The position numbers and the translations under genes were made by a program. A stretch of DNA of 53,596 nt, taken from contig SLKJ01000160.1 of assembly GCA_007134675.1 (NCBI GenBank), positions 1 to 53,596 of the forward strand. The letters are read 5' to 3'. The notes under the pieces are model-generated. The model ran no database searches. It was not told the DNA's origin and saw only the letters and a program-made list of their open reading frames with translations. The DNA is from Bacteroidales bacterium. Its GTDB lineage: Bacteria > Bacteroidota > Bacteroidia > Bacteroidales > PUMT01. Shown piece by piece: positions 17,336 to 25,464 of this stretch; the stretch's first letter is position 1, and each line of letters starts with the position of its first letter.

Positions 17336-18751
17336 ATGGATAACATCAAGTTTGGAACTGACGGCTGGAGAGCCATAATTGCTGATGGATTTACTTTAGG
17401 AAATGTAGCAAGAATTTCTAGGGCTTCAGCTCGTTGGCTGGTAAACCGTGAGAAAGACAGAGAGGCATCAGTTGTAATAGGCTATGATACCAGATTTGGC
17501 GGAAAAATGTTTGCTGAGGCGGCAGCAAAGGTATTTGCACTGACCGGGGTCAGTGTTTACCTTTCTGATAGATTTGTTTCCACTCCGATGGTTTCATATG
17601 GTGTAATAAGCAAAAAAGCATCAATGGGTGTTGCTATAACTGCAAGTCACAACTCATTTGAATATAACGGATTCAAAATCAAAGGTCATTATGGGGGACC
17701 AGTGCTTGATCAGGATTTAAAGGATATTGAGAATCTGATCCCGGAAATGAATGAGATACATCTTGATTCACTTCATTTTGAAGAGTATGTTGACAAAGGA
17801 CTGATTCAATATGTTAATCTTGAGTCTATCTACATTGATAATGTGAAAGAGAACTTTAATCTGGAGTCAATTGAAAAATCCCGGTTCACTTTTGCTTTTG
17901 ACTCGATGTATGGAGCCGGCCAGCAAGTCTTTAAGCAGCTGTTACCAGGGGTCCATCTTGTTAATTGCCAGCAGGACTATTCCTTCGGTGGAATATCTCC
18001 TGAACCATCAGCCACTAACCTGAAAAAGCTCGAAGCTCTTATAAGGAGTAACGGGAATATTGATTGCGGACTGGCAGTGGATGGAGATGCTGACCGGGTT
18101 GCCATGTATGACAGACACGCCAACTATATAGATTCACATCACATAATGCTTTTACTTATCCATTATCTATATAAATATAAGGGTTTTAACGGCAAAATAG
18201 TGACCGGATTCTCATCAACTGCCAGGATTGAAAAATTATGCATGTATTACGGACTTGATTTTAAGAGGGTCAAAATTGGATTTAAGGAAATTTGCAGTGT
18301 TATTTTAAAGGAGAAGGTACTGATGGGAGGAGAGGAGTCAGGAGGAATATCGGTCCTTTCTCATATACCTGACAGGGATGGTATTTGGACAGGGCTTCTG
18401 ATATGGCAGTTTATGGTCGAAACAGGGAAGAACCTGCATGAACTCATAGAAGAGGTTTATTCAATAACAGGCTCTTTCGCCTGTGAAAGAGCCGATCTGA
18501 AGATTGATAAAAAGAGAAAGAACGAGATAATTGAAAATTGCAGAAAAGGGTTATTTCGTAACTTCGGGAACAGAACTGTTCAGCGGATTGAGAATCTGGA
18601 CGGATTCAAGTTCTTTTTCAATGATGCCGAATGGCTAATGATAAGATCATCAGGAACTGAACCCTTATTAAGGATATATGCTGAATCTTATAACAGGAAA
18701 TCTGCTCTTGAAATACTTGAGGCGGCAGAGAGGGAAATAATGGCCATTTAG
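17336..18751 (+). CDS. Phosphoglucomutase/phosphomannomutase family protein
   Basis: A 471-residue alpha-D-phosphohexomutase that shifts phosphate between C1 and C6 of a hexose (or hexosamine) through a phosphoserine. The phosphoserine loop is TASHNS, where most members have TASHNP. The magnesium loop is DGDADR, the sugar loop GGEESGG and the phosphate loop RSSGTEPLLRIYAES. All four active-site regions are thus present. The N-terminus KFGTDGWRAII is typical of this branch. Position between mltG and murB hints at envelope precursor supply, but glucose, mannose and glucosamine phosphates all remain possible. Confidence 0.92.
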   Translation: MDNIKFGTDGWRAIIADGFTLGNVARISRASARWLVNREKDREASVVIGYDTRFGGKMFAEAAAKVFALTGVSVYLSDRFVSTPMVSYGVISKKASMGVAITASHNSFEYNGFKIKGHYGGPVLDQDLKDIENLIPEMNEIHLDSLHFEEYVDKGLIQYVNLESIYIDNVKENFNLESIEKSRFTFAFDSMYGAGQQVFKQLLPGVHLVNCQQDYSFGGISPEPSATNLKKLEALIRSNGNIDCGLAVDGDADRVAMYDRHANYIDSHHIMLLLIHYLYKYKGFNGKIVTGFSSTARIEKLCMYYGLDFKRVKIGFKEICSVILKEKVLMGGEESGGISVLSHIPDRDGIWTGLLIWQFMVETGKNLHELIEEVYSITGSFACERADLKIDKKRKNEIIENCRKGLFRNFGNRTVQRIENLDGFKFFFNDAEWLMIRSSGTEPLLRIYAESYNRKSALEILEAAEREIMAI

Positions 18752-18782
18752 CCCGGATTAGCCAAATAGGATCAAATCTGAT

Positions 18783-19793
18783 TTATACTATGTTTACTTC
18801 TGTCTCCAGCTTTATGCCGAACCTTTCAAATACAGAATCACTTATCTTCATAGCCAGATCATAGATCTCAGCTCCCGAAGCATTACCATGATTTACAAGA
18901 ATAAGGGCTTGTTTATCGTAAACACCAGCATTTCCTGTTCTTTTACCTTTCCACCCACATTGCTCAATAAGCCACCCTGCCGAAATCTTGGCCTGTTCTT
19001 CTGACACGGGAAAAACAGGCATAAATTCATTCTGTTTCTTAAGTTTATTTACTATATCTTTTTCAACTACCGGGTTCTTAAAGAAGCTTCCTGCATTGCC
19101 AAGTGACTTCGGATCAGGTAATTTAGACCTGCGTATATTTATAACTGCATCACGCACTGTTTTAAGGGTCAGTACTCCTCTTTTTTCAATCTCTTTCTGA
19201 AGATTACCGTATTTTATATTGAATTCAGGATTATGGCTTAAGATGAAAACTACCGAAGTGATAACCACCCTGTTTTTAAGCTGCGTTTTGAAGATGCTGT
19301 CTCTGTAACCGAATTTACAATCGGGGTTTGAAATAATGACTGTCTCGAAAGATTCAAGATCCAGGTATTTAACATTTTTTATTACGTCTTTTGCTTCAGC
19401 ACCATAGGCTCCGATATTCTGTATGGGACTTGAACCTGACGAACCGGGAATAAGGGATAGGTTTTCGATTCCCCCCAGGTTATTTTCCACTGACCAACTA
19501 ACAAAATCATCCCAGTTTACACCTGCACCAACTTCAACGCGGCAATGTTCAGAGTCATTTTCCAGTATACTTATTCCCTTTAAGTCAGGCTGTACTATCA
19601 ACCCGTTGAAATCTCTGGTAAACAATATATTACTTCCTCCTCCCATAATCATAAATGGAAAACAGTCCCTGTGGTTTTCAAGCACAAACCTGAGTTCTTC
19701 CTGGTTGTTTGCTCGGAAAAAATAGCGTGCTTTTACATCAATACCGAAAGTGTTGTAGGGTTTCAGAGAAACGTTTTCTTTAATGTCTGTCAT
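18783..19793 (-). CDS. murB: UDP-N-acetylenolpyruvoylglucosamine reductase (MurB)
   Basis: MurB reduces UDP-GlcNAc-enolpyruvate to UDP-MurNAc in the cytoplasm, using FAD and NADPH. The protein shows the FAD-binding stretch (MIMGGGSNILF, NIGAYGAEAKDVI), YRDSIFK, the serine region NAGSFFKNP, and the C-terminal WLIEQCGWKGKRTG and VNHGNASGAEI. At ~336 residues it is the longer, E. coli-like type I form. I chose the ATG at 19793 (MTDIKENVSLKPYNTFG); an upstream in-frame start at 19832 would add 13 residues that look unlike the family. It converges with the phosphohexomutase gene, with only 31 bp between the stops. Confidence 0.94.
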   Translation of the reverse strand: MTDIKENVSLKPYNTFGIDVKARYFFRANNQEELRFVLENHRDCFPFMIMGGGSNILFTRDFNGLIVQPDLKGISILENDSEHCRVEVGAGVNWDDFVSWSVENNLGGIENLSLIPGSSGSSPIQNIGAYGAEAKDVIKNVKYLDLESFETVIISNPDCKFGYRDSIFKTQLKNRVVITSVVFILSHNPEFNIKYGNLQKEIEKRGVLTLKTVRDAVINIRRSKLPDPKSLGNAGSFFKNPVVEKDIVNKLKKQNEFMPVFPVSEEQAKISAGWLIEQCGWKGKRTGNAGVYDKQALILVNHGNASGAEIYDLAMKISDSVFERFGIKLETEVNIV

Positions 19794-19894
19794 ATTGCTC
19801 TTTGTTCTGCAGCAAATATACTCAAATGACATTTGATTCCCCCATTAAAAATATAATTGCTCATGCCTGGGATTTCTGGTAACCATTTTTTTTT

Positions 19895-19902
19895 TAAATT
19901 TG
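19895..19902 (+). promoter_or_regulatory. Bacteroidota-type -7 element before tRNA-Arg
   Basis: TAAATTTG matches the TAnnTTTG -7 consensus of Bacteroidota primary sigma factors and ends 11 bp before the tRNA, so transcription would begin almost at its first base. The -33 TTTG is not perfect (TTTCTGG near 19873-19879). Confidence 0.6.
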
Positions 19903-19913
19903 CAGCAATTATC

Positions 19914-19987
19914 GGTTCCGTAGCTCAGCTGGATAGAGCAACAGCCTTCTAAGCTGTGGGTCCCAGGTTCGAATCCTGGCGGAATCA
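19914..19987 (+). tRNA. tRNA-Arg (anticodon TCT)
   Basis: The 74-base cloverleaf can be folded by eye. The 7-bp acceptor GGTTCCG pairs with CGGAATC with one G-U. The D arm is GCTC...GAGC. The anticodon stem is ACAGC/GCTGT with loop CTTCTAA, giving anticodon TCT at positions 34-36. There is a 5-base variable region, and the T arm is CCAGG-TTCGAAT-CCTGG. The discriminator base is A, and the 3' CCA is not encoded (CAA follows). It reads AGA/AGG arginine codons. Confidence 0.97.
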
Positions 19988-19997
19988 CAAGAAAGTC

Positions 19998-20036
19998 AAC
20001 CACCTGCAAACATCAAAAACAGCAGGTGGTTTTTTT
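19998..20036 (+). terminator. Rho-independent terminator after tRNA-Arg
   Basis: A perfect 10-bp stem (AACCACCTGC at 19998-20007 with GCAGGTGGTT at 20022-20031), a 14-base A-rich loop and a following T-run form a strong intrinsic terminator 10 bp past the tRNA. Confidence 0.92.
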
Positions 20037-20117
20037 GGACATATAATTTGCATATACTGGATTGAGTAGCTTGTAAGCTATCGTTTAAGGGGTGATAACT
20101 ATAATCCACTTTTCATA

Positions 20118-20477
20118 GTGAAATTCCATTTTTACACCGTCCATGCTTTTGAACGCGGACTGAAGTTTTTTGATATGGCCGACACCTATGGTTCGCATAC
20201 CTATGTCCGTGAAATCCTGAAGGAGGTGCCGCTGGAGGAGACAACCCTGCTTACCAAGATCTGGACGACCGATACAAGCTGGTATAAAACGGAGCCTGTT
20301 GGAAAAACCCTCGACCGGTTTAGATTGGAGACAGGAAGCGACTATTTTGAATTTATTTCCGCAAATGAAACGGATGGATCCATGCCAGTCAGGATGTTTT
20401 TCCCCGTTAAGGATATTGGTAAAGAAGGCAATATCCTTCAAAATCAGAACATATTTAAAAATTATTGGATTGAATAA
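20118..20477 (+). pseudogene. Aldo/keto reductase remnant
   Basis: An open frame of 119 codons contains a stretch typical of aldo/keto reductases: HAFERGLKFFDMADTYGSH, then VREILKEVPLEETTLLTKIW and TLDRFRLETGSDYF. These correspond to the second to fourth barrel strands, including the catalytic Asp and Tyr of the ADTYG region. The N-terminal barrel strand and everything after GSDYF are missing or unrecognisable. The Lys-His part of the catalytic tetrad is not complete. A full enzyme is ~300 residues, so this is a decayed or truncated copy. It lies between the tRNA-Arg terminator and the pheA leader and may mark an old rearrangement. Confidence 0.65.
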
Positions 20478-20499
20478 CACCAAAGTTATGATTTTTAAT

Positions 20500-20507
20500 T
20501 ATATTTG
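20500..20507 (+). promoter_or_regulatory. -7 element of the pheA leader transcript
   Basis: TATATTTG fits TAnnTTTG exactly and lies 18 bp before the leader-peptide ATG at 20526. Transcription would start near 20513-20516. No clean TTTG is found at the -33 position. Confidence 0.55.
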
Positions 20508-20525
20508 CCATAAATGTACAGACTA

Positions 20526-20582
20526 ATGAACAGCAGCAGATTCTTTTTCTTTTCTTTCAGAGTGCCGGAAAAGGGACTGTAG
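20526..20582 (+). CDS. pheL: Phenylalanine-rich leader peptide of the pheA attenuator
   Basis: An 18-codon ORF encodes MNSSRFFFFSFRVPEKGL followed by TAG. Five of its codons are Phe, clustered at 20541-20558 (TTC TTT TTC TTT, Ser, TTC). It sits between a promoter element and a Rho-independent terminator just before pheA, as PheL leader peptides do in enterobacteria. Its job would be to sense charged tRNA-Phe: a ribosome stalled on the Phe run leaves the following RNA free, while one that reaches the stop codon covers the GGGACT at 20573-20578. It is too short for standard gene finders. Its translation is predicted, not shown. Confidence 0.85.
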   Translation: MNSSRFFFFSFRVPEKGL

Positions 20583-20640
20583 TATGCTGTTTTGAATAGA
20601 TTAGCTTATCAAAGTCCCGAATGTCCGGGACTTTTTTTTT
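20565..20640 (+). terminator. pheA transcription attenuator (terminator and competing antiterminator)
   Basis: The terminator is a perfect 9-bp stem (AAAGTCCCG at 20611-20619 with CGGGACTTT at 20626-20634), a 6-base loop and a T-run to 20640. The competing antiterminator pairs GGGACT at 20573-20578, inside the leader ORF, with AGTCCC at 20613-20618. It can be extended by CCGG (20565-20568) with CCGG (20625-20628), which would also break the terminator's right arm. The ribosome position on the leader peptide would choose between them. Confidence 0.85.
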
Positions 20641-20657
20641 ATCAAAAAACAGCAATA

Positions 20658-21527
20658 ATGACAGAAGAGAAGAAATTAAATGACAGATTGCGTGTGGCTA
20701 TTCAGGGAGGGTATGGGGCTTTCCACGAAATTGCTGCAAGAAAGTATTACAAGGAGACAAATATTGAAATTATTCCATGTGATACTTTTATTGACCTTTT
20801 TGAATCTGTGCCCCTTGGTAAAGCAGACTCTGCAGTCGTGGCAATAGAAAACTCTGTTGCCGGCTCACTGATACCCAATTATGCCTTGCTGAGCAGATCT
20901 GAATTCAAAGTTACCGGCGAGGTGTATCTGAGAATTGTTCAGAATCTTATCGGTCTGCCGGGTCAGAAGGTAAAAGACATCAAAGAGATCCATTCACATC
21001 CAATGGCTATTCTTCAGTGCCAGGAATTTCTGGAGCCGCTCAGGCATCGGGGAGTCAAAATGGTGGAATCAATAGATACTGCTCTTAGTGCTAAATGGAT
21101 AAGGGATAATGACCTTAAAGGAGTTGCAGCACTTGCCAGTGATCTTGCAGCCGATATGTACGGACTTGAGCTAATTGCTTCCAGTGTTGAAAGCAACAAA
21201 CGTAATTTTACCAGATTTCTGGTTGTTGAGCCTGTCAAAACCCCTGAAGAACCTGATACAAATAAATCCGGGAATAAGGCATCAATCTGTTTTACACTTC
21301 CTCACCATGTCGGAAGCCTCTCCCAGGTTCTTTCAGTGCTCGCATATTATAAAATCAACCTTTCCAAGATCCAGTCCCTGCCAATAGTCGGAAGGGAGTG
21401 GGAATATTTTTTCTATCTTGATGTCCTTTATGATGACTATTCAATGTATAAAAAGGCTCTGTCGGCAATACAGCCATTGATTGATCAATTGGAGATTCTG
21501 GGAGAGTATCAGAGCGGAGAAAGGTAG
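20658..21527 (+). CDS. pheA: Prephenate dehydratase
   Basis: PheA converts prephenate to phenylpyruvate, the committed step to phenylalanine, in the cytoplasm. The ~289-residue protein has the PDT catalytic domain (VAIQGGYGAFHEIAA, VVAIENSVAGSL, and the catalytic TRF in SNKRNFTRFLVV). A C-terminal ACT domain (SICFTLPHHVGSLSQVLSVLAYYKINLSKIQSLP) would bind Phe for feedback inhibition. There is no chorismate mutase domain. I chose the ATG at 20658; the TTG at 20592 lies within the attenuator. It is preceded by a Phe leader peptide and attenuator, and ended by a terminator at 21528, so it seems to be a single-gene unit here, without the usual aminotransferase and tyrA neighbours. Confidence 0.95.
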   Translation: MTEEKKLNDRLRVAIQGGYGAFHEIAARKYYKETNIEIIPCDTFIDLFESVPLGKADSAVVAIENSVAGSLIPNYALLSRSEFKVTGEVYLRIVQNLIGLPGQKVKDIKEIHSHPMAILQCQEFLEPLRHRGVKMVESIDTALSAKWIRDNDLKGVAALASDLAADMYGLELIASSVESNKRNFTRFLVVEPVKTPEEPDTNKSGNKASICFTLPHHVGSLSQVLSVLAYYKINLSKIQSLPIVGREWEYFFYLDVLYDDYSMYKKALSAIQPLIDQLEILGEYQSGER

Positions 21528-21555
21528 AAATATGAAAAAAATCATATTTTTTTTT
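21528..21555 (+). terminator. AT-rich terminator after pheA
   Basis: AAATATGA (21528-21535) pairs with TCATATTT (21542-21549) across an all-A loop and is followed by more T residues. It lies directly after the pheA stop and separates pheA from the ilv promoter. Confidence 0.65.
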
Positions 21556-21563
21556 ATATTCTC

Positions 21564-21593
21564 TTTGTTCTTAATTATAATTTTATACTTTTG
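21564..21593 (+). promoter_or_regulatory. Bacteroidota-type promoter of the ilv-leu leader transcript
   Basis: TTTG at 21564-21567 and TACTTTTG at 21586-21593 match the -33 and -7 (TAnnTTTG) elements with an 18-bp spacer. Transcription would start near 21599, less than 20 bp ahead of the leader-peptide ATG at 21617. It is the best promoter match I see in the window. Confidence 0.75.
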
Positions 21594-21616
21594 TGCCTGA
21601 ATTAAGTTATAAAAAT

Positions 21617-21694
21617 ATGAGTCGTATCCTAACAACTATTCTTTTTATTATTCTCCTGGATAGACGGGAAGAAGTGAGAAAGTTGTTTAAATAA
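21617..21694 (+). CDS. ilvL: Ile/Leu-rich leader peptide of the ilv-leu attenuator
   Basis: A 25-codon ORF starts MSRILTTILFIILLD and ends in a charged tail, EEVRKLFK. It has four Ile and five Leu codons, with Ile and Leu making up most of residues 4-14, plus one Val codon. It lies between a good promoter and a long hairpin before ilvD, matching the design of ilv/leu leader peptides in Proteobacteria. The Ile/Leu run (21626-21658) would stall ribosomes when either amino acid is short. The charged tail encodes GAAGTGAGA (21671-21679), the antiterminator strand. The downstream operon makes both amino acids, which fits. Translation is predicted only. Confidence 0.85.
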   Translation: MSRILTTILFIILLDRREEVRKLFK

Positions 21695-21751
21695 TAAAAG
21701 ATGATTTAAAAACTAAAAAGCCCTCTCACTTCGAAGTGAGAGGGCTTTCAC
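21671..21751 (+). terminator. ilv-leu attenuator (terminator-like hairpin and competing antiterminator)
   Basis: The hairpin is a perfect 32-bp palindrome at 21717-21748 (AAAGCCCTCTCACTTC and its complement). Its left arm can instead pair with GAAGTGAGA at 21671-21679, inside the leader ORF, through TCTCACTTC at 21724-21732. The T-run after the stem is short (TTTCACATT), so termination may be leaky, or the hairpin may act partly on ilvD translation; the ATG is 17 bp downstream. Confidence 0.8.
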
Positions 21752-21765
21752 ATTAAAATGAGAAA

Positions 21766-23622
21766 ATGAAACGAGTTCTTAGAAGCAACACTACAACCAT
21801 GGGAAGGCTGAATGCAGGCGCAAGAAGCCTTTGGCGGGCCAACGGAATGAATAAGGAGCAGATGGGGAAGCCACTTATTGCTATTGCAAATTCATTTACA
21901 CAGTTTGTCCCGGGTCATGCCCACCTGCATCCTATTGGCCAGAAAATGAAAAAGTGGATTGAAAAACAGGGTTGTTTTGCGGCTGAATTCAATACAATTG
22001 CTGTTGATGACGGTATTGCAATGGGTCATGACGGTATGCTTTACTCGCTGCCCTCACGCGAACTTATAGCCGACAGTATTGAGTACATGATAAATGCTCA
22101 TTGTGTCGATGCAATGGTATGCATAAGTAACTGCGATAAAATAACCCCCGGGATGCTTATGGCTGCTATGAGGCTCAATATACCGACCGTATTTGTTTCC
22201 GGCGGCCCCATGGAAGCCGGCAAGGTAGGTGGGAGTGCTGTAGATCTGGTCGATGCAATGGTTATCTCTGCTGATCCTTCTGCTTCTGATGAGGATATCT
22301 ACAATGTCGAAAAGAATGCATGTCCAACCTGCGGGTCATGTTCAGGAATGTTTACAGCAAATTCAATGAATTGTCTCAATGAAGCGCTTGGCCTTGCTCT
22401 TCCCGGTAACGGGACGGTAGTGGCAACCCATGTGAACCGTACAGGACTGTTTGAAGATGCTGCTTCTCTTATTGTGAAGCTGGCCAACAGATATTACATG
22501 GATGGTGATGATAAGGTTTTACCCAGGTCTATTGCAAAAAAGAATGCATTCATGAATGCGATGAGACTGGACATTGCAATGGGTGGATCAACGAATACTG
22601 TTTTACATCTGCTGGCTATTGCACATGAAGCAGGAGTGGATTTTACAATGAATGATATTGACATGCTTTCCCGCAATACTCCTGTACTATGTAAAGTAGC
22701 TCCCAGTAGCAGCTATCATGTTGAGGATGTGAACCGTGCAGGTGGAGTTCTGGGTATTATGGCCGTCTTAAATGATGCCGGATTGATTGACGGGGATGCT
22801 TTGAGGGTTGATTATCCCAGCCTCAGGGAGGCAATTGCCGATTACGATATAAGGCATTCATCTGCTTTGGATAAGGCATGGGATATTTATGGCAGCGCAC
22901 CGGGTGGCTTTCGCAATCTTACCATGGGTTCCCAAAGGGTCATGTATGAAAACCTTGACCTGGACAGGGAAAAGGGTTGTATAAGGTCAGCCGGTAACGC
23001 CTATTCTGATGACGGGGGACTTGCTGTTCTGTATGGCAATATTGCGCAGAAAGGCAGCATAGTTAAAACAGCAGGTGTGGATCCTTCTGTACATCAATTC
23101 GAAGGATATGCCAGGGTTTTTGAATCACAGGATTATGCATGTAAAGCGATCCTGGACGGCCGGATCCGTGAGGGTGATGTAGTGGTTATCCGATATGAAG
23201 GTCCGCAAGGAGGACCTGGTATGCAGGAAATGCTATACCCGACATCCTATCTGAAGTCCGCCGGTCTGGGTGTTAAATGTGCCCTGATAACTGACGGACG
23301 CTTTTCCGGTGGCACCTCCGGGCTTTCGATAGGACATATTTCGCCTGAGGCTGCTGCCGAAGGTGAAATAGCACTTATAAGGGAAGGTGACAGGATACTG
23401 ATTGATATCCCCGCCAGAACCATTAATGTAGACTTATCTGCTGAAGAGCTGGAAAACCGCCGGGAGGAGGAATCTCTTCGTGGAGAAGATGCCTGGTCTC
23501 CCGGTGAGCGTAAAAGACAGGTTTCAAATGCACTGAAATATTATGCTTCGATAGTAACCTCTGCTGATACGGGTGCTGTACGAGTTTTACCCGAAAACCT
23601 GGTTAAGGCTGCAAAGTCATAG
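21766..23622 (+). CDS. ilvD: Dihydroxyacid dehydratase
   Basis: IlvD dehydrates 2,3-dihydroxy-isovalerate and 2,3-dihydroxy-3-methylvalerate to the 2-keto acids, the third common step of valine and isoleucine synthesis. At 618 residues it has normal length. Cysteine motifs for the Fe-S cluster are visible ([30 protein letters not shown]), along with [12 protein letters not shown] and the C-terminal [19 protein letters not shown]. It is the first structural gene of the ilv-leu operon, behind the Ile/Leu leader peptide and attenuator. The next gene, ilvB, starts about 20 bp past its stop. Confidence 0.97.
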   Translation: MKRVLRSNTTTMGRLNAGARSLWRANGMNKEQMGKPLIAIANSFTQFVPGHAHLHPIGQKMKKWIEKQGCFAAEFNTIAVDDGIAMGHDGMLYSLPSRELIADSIEYMINAHCVDAMVCISNCDKITPGMLMAAMRLNIPTVFVSGGPMEAGKVGGSAVDLVDAMVISADPSASDEDIYNVEKNACPTCGSCSGMFTANSMNCLNEALGLALPGNGTVVATHVNRTGLFEDAASLIVKLANRYYMDGDDKVLPRSIAKKNAFMNAMRLDIAMGGSTNTVLHLLAIAHEAGVDFTMNDIDMLSRNTPVLCKVAPSSSYHVEDVNRAGGVLGIMAVLNDAGLIDGDALRVDYPSLREAIADYDIRHSSALDKAWDIYGSAPGGFRNLTMGSQRVMYENLDLDREKGCIRSAGNAYSDDGGLAVLYGNIAQKGSIVKTAGVDPSVHQFEGYARVFESQDYACKAILDGRIREGDVVVIRYEGPQGGPGMQEMLYPTSYLKSAGLGVKCALITDGRFSGGTSGLSIGHISPEAAAEGEIALIREGDRILIDIPARTINVDLSAEELENRREEESLRGEDAWSPGERKRQVSNALKYYASIVTSADTGAVRVLPENLVKAAKS

Positions 23623-23644
23623 GACCATTTTAAGGTGTTTCGTG

Positions 23645-25402
23645 ATGAATCGCAATAAATCGAATAACATGGACAAACAAACAGATACATTAATGAAAGA
23701 TTCTCAAAAAAAAGCGGTAACCATGACAGGGGCACAGGCCGTTATGGAATCTCTTGTAAACGAGGGTGTGGAAATTCTCTTTGGATACCCGGGGGGGGCT
23801 ATCATGCCTGTATATGATGCCCTCTACTCTTATAGTGAAAAGTTGAACCATATCCTTGTAAGGCATGAACAGGGGGCAGTACACGCCGCTCAAGGATATG
23901 CAAGGGCGACCGGAAAGGTGGGGATATGCCTTGTAACATCAGGACCCGCAGCCACCAATGCAGTTACCGGCATTGCTGATGCAATGATTGACTCCACTCC
24001 GGTTGTTGTTATTTCCGGACAGGTCGGGTCAGCACTCCTTGGGACAGATGCGTTTCAGGAAACTGATGTTGTCGGTATCACTCAGCCTGTTACTAAATGG
24101 AACTATCAGATTACGCGTGCTGATGAGATACCATGGGCAATGGCCAGGGCCTTTTACATTGCCAGAAGTGGCCGTCCCGGTCCTGTGTTGCTTGATATAA
24201 CTAAAGACGCCCAGTTTGGTTCACTGGAATATATCTATAAACCGGCAATTTCGGTAAGAAGTTATACACCGTATCCCATTATTGATCCCGGACAGGTTGA
24301 GGAGGCTGCCAGGCTGATAAATTTTGCCAAAAAACCCCTTGCCCTGATTGGACAAGGTGTGGTAATTGCTGGTGCTGAAGCCGAACTTAAGAAGTTTCTT
24401 GAAAAGACCGGAATTCCTGCTGCTCAAACACTTCTGGGACTTTCGGCACTGCCGTCTGACCATAAACTGAATGTCGGGGGACTGGGTATGCATGGTAATT
24501 ACGGACCCAACCTTAAAACCAATGAGTGTGATCTGATAATTGGTATAGGAATGAGGTTTGACGACAGGGTTACAGCGGATACCCGCCGTTATGCCACCAA
24601 TGCAAAGATAATTCATATGGACATTGATCCTGCTGAAATTAATAAAATAATTCATGCTGACGCACCAATACTCGGTAATGTAAAGGAAAGTCTCCCGATG
24701 CTGACATCAAGGGTAAGTAAGAATGATCACAAGAAATGGGTTGAAGAGTTCCACGCATGTTACAGGATAGAGTACGAAAGACTTATTGAGCGTGAATTGT
24801 ATCCCGATAAACCCGTGATTACAATGGCGGAGGTAGTGCGAAGGGTGTCAGATGCCTTCAATGATGATGCCATCATGGTAACCGATGTTGGTCAGCACCA
24901 GATGGTCGCGTGGCGCTACTTTAAATTCAGACAGTCCCGATCGGTAATTACCAGCGGCGGACTGGGTACTATGGGTTTCGGATTGCCTGCTGCCATAGGA
25001 GCTAAACTTGGCAGGCCCGACCGTCCGGTCTGTCTTTTTGTTGGTGATGGCGGATTACAAATGACTATCCAGGAACTTGGAACCATATACCAGTCCAAGG
25101 TACCCGTTAAAATCGTCCTGCTCAATAACAATTTCCTCGGTATGGTAAGGCAGTGGCAGGAACTTTTCTTTGATTTAAGGTATGCCTCAACTGAGCTTGT
25201 AAATCCTGATTTCCAAACCATATCGAAAGGGTATTTCATTCCTTCAGCTAAAGTTACGAAACGGGAAGAACTGGATAAGGCGATTAAAAAAATGGTAAGT
25301 ACTGATGGTCCGTTTTTACTTGAGGTGGTAGTTGAAAAGGAAGGAAATGTTTTTCCTATGGTGCCTGCCGGAGCATCTGTTGAAGATATATTACTGGAAT
25401 AG
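23645..25402 (+). CDS. ilvB: Acetolactate synthase, large (catalytic) subunit
   Basis: The thiamine-diphosphate enzyme that condenses two pyruvates to acetolactate, or pyruvate with 2-ketobutyrate to acetohydroxybutyrate. It has the catalytic glutamate region HILVRHEQGAVHAAQGYARA, the FAD-binding middle domain, and the ThDP motif GDGGLQMTIQELGTIYQ ending in NNNFLGMVRQWQELFF. The start is uncertain: ATG at 23645 is chosen, ATG at 23669 is equally possible, and a longer frame from 23573 would overlap ilvD and is unlikely. It is followed by its regulatory subunit, as usual. Confidence 0.95.
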   Translation: MNRNKSNNMDKQTDTLMKDSQKKAVTMTGAQAVMESLVNEGVEILFGYPGGAIMPVYDALYSYSEKLNHILVRHEQGAVHAAQGYARATGKVGICLVTSGPAATNAVTGIADAMIDSTPVVVISGQVGSALLGTDAFQETDVVGITQPVTKWNYQITRADEIPWAMARAFYIARSGRPGPVLLDITKDAQFGSLEYIYKPAISVRSYTPYPIIDPGQVEEAARLINFAKKPLALIGQGVVIAGAEAELKKFLEKTGIPAAQTLLGLSALPSDHKLNVGGLGMHGNYGPNLKTNECDLIIGIGMRFDDRVTADTRRYATNAKIIHMDIDPAEINKIIHADAPILGNVKESLPMLTSRVSKNDHKKWVEEFHACYRIEYERLIERELYPDKPVITMAEVVRRVSDAFNDDAIMVTDVGQHQMVAWRYFKFRQSRSVITSGGLGTMGFGLPAAIGAKLGRPDRPVCLFVGDGGLQMTIQELGTIYQSKVPVKIVLLNNNFLGMVRQWQELFFDLRYASTELVNPDFQTISKGYFIPSAKVTKREELDKAIKKMVSTDGPFLLEVVVEKEGNVFPMVPAGASVEDILLE

Positions 25403-25464
25403 AATTAAAGTCAGTTTGGGAAGATGAATCTATTTTTAATCAGAAACATTAATATTATACTAAT

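Noticed and set aside
20592-20657. Upstream TTG start extending prephenate dehydratase by 22 residues
   Set aside because: The extension is encoded by the terminator hairpin and T-run of the attenuator; family proteins begin near the ATG at 20658.
23573-23644. Longer ilvB starting inside ilvD
   Set aside because: It would overlap ilvD by 50 bp with residues unlike any acetolactate synthase; ATG at 23645 or 23669 is enough.
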